A stretch of DNA of 64,000 nt. It comes from an uncultured Peptoniphilaceae bacterium (GTDB lineage: Bacteria > Bacillota > Clostridia > Tissierellales > Peptoniphilaceae). This document shows, piece after piece, positions 60,734 through 64,000 of this stretch (its first letter is position 1; each line of letters begins with the position of its first letter). A program made the position numbers and the translations under genes. The notes beneath the pieces are model-generated. The model did no database searches, was not told where the DNA came from, and saw only the letters and a program-made list of their open reading frames with translations. Where the stretch lies: contig CALTTP010000009.1 of NCBI GenBank assembly GCA_943912255.1, positions 12,331-76,330 on the forward strand, in the 5' to 3' direction.

Positions 60734-61582
60734 ATGAATAGAAAGATAAAAGCGATTAACAAAGGCTTTGAAACAAGGGACGGTGCAGGTGTTCATCTAA
60801 CAAGGGTTTTAAGTAGAAGAACCATTGACAACCATGACCCTTTTATTATGCTGGATAGTTTTGACACTACAGATCCATCTGATTATATCAATGGATTTCC
60901 AGAACATCCCCACAGGGGTATTGAAACCATATCCTATATCTATAGTGGTGGGATGGTTCACGGAGACAGCCTTGGCAACGTTGACGAAGTTACTTCCGGA
61001 GGGGTACAGTGGATGACCGCTGGGTCTGGAATACTTCATTCTGAGACTATTCCTGCAACAAAGAGGATGCTTGGAGTTCAGCTTTGGCTTAATTTAAGTA
61101 AGGCAAATAAATTTGTAACTCCAGAATACCATCACATCAGTAAAGAAGAAATTGAGGAAATAGAATTTGACGGAGGTTATTTAAGGCTTCTTGCTGGAAA
61201 GTACAAGGATCATACGGGATTTATGTCCCATTATCAGCCTTTAGATTACTACGATGTCCACCTAGAGCCGGGAAAGAGCTTCCAAGTGGATGTTGACGAA
61301 AATAAGTCTATAACCCTATTTACTCTTATTGGTGAAATAGAAGTAGAAGGACAAAAAGTAGAAGAAAAGACTGCCGTAGCTCTGGATAAGGGAGATAAGG
61401 TCTCATTTAAAAATATTGGTGACGAAGAGTCCTACACACTGTTTTTATCCAGCGACGCCATAAATGAAAAAGTGGCTTGGGGTGGACCTGTAGTTATGAA
61501 TTCCATGCCTGAAGTCTATGAAGCCTTTAGAGAACTAAGGGAAGGTACCTTTATAAAGGTAAAGATAGAATTTAATAAGTAA
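60734..61582 (+). CDS. Pirin family protein
   Basis: 282 residues of the bicupin pirin family. The metal-binding FPEHPHRGIETISYI, GGVQWMTAGSGILHSE and the C-terminal cupin with GGPVVMN are intact. Some members are quercetinases; others have redox-sensing roles. ATG 60734 is chosen over the GTG at 60725, which overlaps the GAGGTG site. Single-gene unit. Confidence 0.92.
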   Translation: MNRKIKAINKGFETRDGAGVHLTRVLSRRTIDNHDPFIMLDSFDTTDPSDYINGFPEHPHRGIETISYIYSGGMVHGDSLGNVDEVTSGGVQWMTAGSGILHSETIPATKRMLGVQLWLNLSKANKFVTPEYHHISKEEIEEIEFDGGYLRLLAGKYKDHTGFMSHYQPLDYYDVHLEPGKSFQVDVDENKSITLFTLIGEIEVEGQKVEEKTAVALDKGDKVSFKNIGDEESYTLFLSSDAINEKVAWGGPVVMNSMPEVYEAFRELREGTFIKVKIEFNK

Positions 61583-61586
61583 GTTT

Positions 61587-61627
61587 AAAAACTTCCCTAT
61601 TGTAGTTAAACTTAGGGAAGTTTTTTA
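61587..61627 (+). terminator. Terminator of the pirin gene
   Basis: AAACTTCCCTA and TAGGGAAGTTT arms followed by TTTTA. Confidence 0.88.
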
Positions 61628-61772
61628 TAGCATATTAATTTGATATTTCTAGGACACTATGATATATTATAGCAAAGTTATGCATTGTCAAATTCACGCT
61701 TAATACTTTTCCATCCATGCTGTTGTGTAGGATTGGATTAGTTAATATTAAAATAATAAAAGAGGTGTTATT

Positions 61773-62975
61773 ATGACTAACAAAAACGGTTTTCAATTAG
61801 GATTATTGCCTAAACTAATCATCGGTGTAATCTGCGGGATATTAATAGGTTCCTTTGCTCCTCTAGTAATAATGAGGGGAATTAACACTATTGTACAAAT
61901 TTTTAGTAATTATTTGAACTTTATTGTTCCTATGATTATCCTAGCCTTTGTAGTGACAGGCATCTCGGATTTAGGTGCTGGTTCTGGAAAAATTTTAGGA
62001 TTTTCAGTTTTTATGTCCTATGGTTCAACAATACTTTGGGGCTTTGTAGCATATTTTCTATCCATGGCTCTATTCCCCCAAATTCTTGATCTTTCCGGAA
62101 CAGCTTCTGTAAATGAAATAGGAGAAATTGAACCTTTCTTTACTATTGAAATGCCTCCACTGGCAAATATTACTTCAATCCTGATCTTAGCTTTTGTTCT
62201 TGGGATTGGAATTTCCCTTCTAAAGACTGAAAAGATTAAAGGTTTGTTCTCTGAGTTCCATAGGATAATAAATATGGTTTTAGAAAAATCCATCATCCCT
62301 TTTCTACCTTTGTATATTGCAGGAATTTTTGCACAACTTACCTTCAGTGGAAATATTCAGGAGATTCTTAAATCCTATGGCGCTGTATTTATAGCAGTGG
62401 TGGTCTTTCAGATAATCGTCAACATATTGGAGTATATAATTGCAAGAACATATAATAGGGATGCTCCAAGTGTAGCTCAATTTATAAAAAACCAAATCCC
62501 TTCTTGGCTGACAGCCATAGGTACCCAGTCCTCTGCTGCTACTATTCCAATAACTTTACAGACTGCGGAGAAAAACGGTACTTCTAAAGAGATAAGAGAC
62601 TTTTTCATCCCATTATCTGCAACGATTCACTTTCCTGGAAGCTCCATAGCTATTATGATGTTTGCAACTGCTGTAATGCTGATGGATAAAATGACGCCTT
62701 CTTTCGGCTCTATAGTAATATTTATATTATTAATGGGAATCACTATGGTGGCAGCGCCGGGAGTTCCTGGTGGAGCTATTATGGCCGCTCTCGGTTTACT
62801 CGGTGCTCATCTAGGATTTAATGACACCCAAAGCACTTTAATGATTGCCCTGTACTTAGCCCAAGACAGTTTTGGAACAGCTTGTTCCGTTGCTGGAAAC
62901 TGTGCTTTAGTAACCATCATTGATAAGAAAGCAAAACAATACGAGGAGGAGAAAAATGAAAAGGGTAAGTTCTAA
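61773..62975 (+). CDS. Sodium:dicarboxylate/amino acid symporter (SDF/DAACS family)
   Basis: 400 residues with eight membrane helices and two re-entrant loops. The family marks are IGTQSSAATIPITL (first hairpin, Ser-rich) and TMVAAPGVPGGAIMAALGLLG. It takes up glutamate, aspartate, serine or dicarboxylates; the substrate is not evident. Its 3' end overlaps the acetamidase gene, so the import and hydrolysis functions are probably linked. Confidence 0.92.
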   Translation: MTNKNGFQLGLLPKLIIGVICGILIGSFAPLVIMRGINTIVQIFSNYLNFIVPMIILAFVVTGISDLGAGSGKILGFSVFMSYGSTILWGFVAYFLSMALFPQILDLSGTASVNEIGEIEPFFTIEMPPLANITSILILAFVLGIGISLLKTEKIKGLFSEFHRIINMVLEKSIIPFLPLYIAGIFAQLTFSGNIQEILKSYGAVFIAVVVFQIIVNILEYIIARTYNRDAPSVAQFIKNQIPSWLTAIGTQSSAATIPITLQTAEKNGTSKEIRDFFIPLSATIHFPGSSIAIMMFATAVMLMDKMTPSFGSIVIFILLMGITMVAAPGVPGGAIMAALGLLGAHLGFNDTQSTLMIALYLAQDSFGTACSVAGNCALVTIIDKKAKQYEEEKNEKGKF

Positions 62976-63864
62976 TAATGTTATTTACAAATTCACCACA
63001 GATTTAAAAGAGGTTGAAAAGGTTAAGCCTGGAGAAGAATTTATAGTTGAGACCAACGACTGTTTTTATCAACAAATCCAAAGGGAAGATCAGGTTATAG
63101 AAGAGATAGATCATAGTTCCTTGAATCCAGCTACTGGGCCAATTTATGTGGAAGGAGCCGAAGTAGGAGACATGTTAAAGGTTCATATCAAAAAAATAGA
63201 TATAGCTGATAGCGGATGCTCTTTAGCCATACCAGGGTCTGGGTTTCTTCCAGATAAGGTAAAAAAAGCTACCACTAAAATAATTGATGTAAAAGATGGA
63301 TATGCCAATTTTACAGATATGATTAAAATCCCTATTAGTCCAATGATAGGTGTTATAGGAGTAGCTCCAAACAGAGAAGATGGGGAATGGACAACGGACA
63401 CTCCCTATAAACACGGAGGAAATATGGATTCAACTGAAATAAAGGAAGGCTCAACACTATACTTTTCTGTAGCCACAGAAGGCGCAATGCTTGCTCTAGG
63501 CGATCTTCATGCGGTTATGGGGGATGGAGAAGTTTGTGTTACCGGCCTTGAAATTCCAGGAGAAGTAACCTTACAAGTTGAAGTTCTTAAAAACAAGTCT
63601 TTCCCTTGGCCTATACTTGAAACAGAAGATGAAATAATGGTGCTTGCAAGTGGCGACAATATGGAATATGCCACAAAAGAAGCCCTTAATAGTATTATAG
63701 ACATCTTTGAAAAGTCCCTTGGTCTTACTTGGGAAGAAGGTTATATACTTTCAAGCCTTGCTGTAGACTTTAGAATTTCTCAACTGGTAGATCCAAAGAT
63801 AACCATAAGGGCAGCCGTTTCTAAAGAAGTTCTTCCTTTTGAAAAAATGATAAAGGTGTTGTAA
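62956..63864 (+). CDS. Acetamidase/formamidase family protein
   Basis: 302 residues. Start ATG 62956 after GGAGGA; the frame extends further upstream inside the symporter gene. The FmdA/AmdA segments LNPATGPIYVEGAEVGDMLKV, GVIGVAP, PYKHGGNMD and GDLHAVMGDGEVC are present. It releases ammonia from small amides. It overlaps the symporter by 20 bp. Confidence 0.9.
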   Translation: MKRVSSNNVIYKFTTDLKEVEKVKPGEEFIVETNDCFYQQIQREDQVIEEIDHSSLNPATGPIYVEGAEVGDMLKVHIKKIDIADSGCSLAIPGSGFLPDKVKKATTKIIDVKDGYANFTDMIKIPISPMIGVIGVAPNREDGEWTTDTPYKHGGNMDSTEIKEGSTLYFSVATEGAMLALGDLHAVMGDGEVCVTGLEIPGEVTLQVEVLKNKSFPWPILETEDEIMVLASGDNMEYATKEALNSIIDIFEKSLGLTWEEGYILSSLAVDFRISQLVDPKITIRAAVSKEVLPFEKMIKVL

Positions 63865-63906
63865 ATCTTTCAACCAAGAACTATTATACTTGACATAAAC
63901 AAGAGT

Positions 63907-63946
63907 AAAGCCTGCTTATTCAGTTAAAGCAGGCTTTTGGTTTTAT
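63907..63946 (+). terminator. Terminator after the acetamidase gene
   Basis: AAAGCCTGCTT and AAGCAGGCTTT arms, then TGGTTTTATT. Confidence 0.85.
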
Positions 63947-64000
63947 TATTTGATGAATTGCAAATAATAATGCGACACTCTATAACATACTAAGTTCATG

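Overview
The window is low-GC, strictly bacterial DNA with AGGAGG-type ribosome binding sites, frequent TTG/GTG starts and a SCIFF peptide with its radical-SAM maturase, a marker of Clostridia and Tissierellia. Gene content (SCIFF, BceRSAB, SQD1-like epimerase, tetrahydrofolate riboswitch, lipoate and queuosine salvage, GalNAc catabolism) suggests an anaerobic Firmicute, possibly Peptoniphilaceae or Tissierellales. That placement is inference. I see no tRNA, rRNA, CRISPR array or transposase.

Layout: 1-4543 (minus) is the S10 ribosomal protein operon from rplP (cut by the window edge) back to rpsJ, with a consensus promoter and a structured leader. 4881-7302 is a two-gene envelope unit with an O-antigen-ligase-like protein. 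7474-10539 holds the SCIFF precursor, its maturase and an Orn/Lys/Arg decarboxylase. 10568-12526 is a YtrA-type regulator with an ABC transporter. 12628-18377 mixes secreted or lipoprotein genes, one of them a frameshifted clan-CD-like peptidase, with a plus-strand glycosyltransferase and UDP-GlcNAc 2-epimerase. 18567-23083 is a Bce-type peptide-resistance module (ABC transporter and two-component system). yajC follows.

23529-31823 is a complete N-acetylgalactosamine pathway: a mannose-family PTS (IIB, IIC, IID, IIA) on plus, converging with agaS-nagA-lacC-lacD-gntR on minus. Three copies of one operator-like motif lie upstream of the two operons. 31852-34351 is lplA-lipA-queH, then a YitT protein and folP. 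37396-39429 is a tetrahydrofolate riboswitch driving folE, an HD-domain hydrolase and a folB-folK fusion. 37071-40788 also contains three decayed genes: an ABC ATPase tail, a short-chain dehydrogenase and a DUF4256 protein.

43802-50586 is the most unusual region. A 26-codon peptide gene is followed by a radical SAM/SPASM enzyme and an ABC exporter, and preceded by an XRE-TPR regulator of the Rgg/PlcR (RRNPP) type. A paralogous regulator with an in-frame stop lies nearby, next to a broken MFS transporter and a 20-codon peptide ORF. Four promoters in the region carry the same palindrome, TACCCAA-N4-TTGGGTA (one with a single mismatch), whose right arm is the -35 box exactly 17 bp from the -10. 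I read this as a peptide-responsive regulon controlling a radical-SAM-modified peptide, comparable in layout to streptococcal Rgg-controlled streptide-type clusters but with a different core peptide.

The rest is mostly housekeeping: a paired class-I glutamine amidotransferase and an apparently inactive paralogue, queT, recD2, murA, an SQD1-like UDP-sulfoquinovose synthase with a GT4 glycosyltransferase (possible sulfolipid synthesis), an ECF S-component, a DIP1984-family protein, pirin, and an SDF-family symporter coupled to an acetamidase/formamidase. A 119-bp imperfect inverted repeat sits between murA and the glycosyltransferase.
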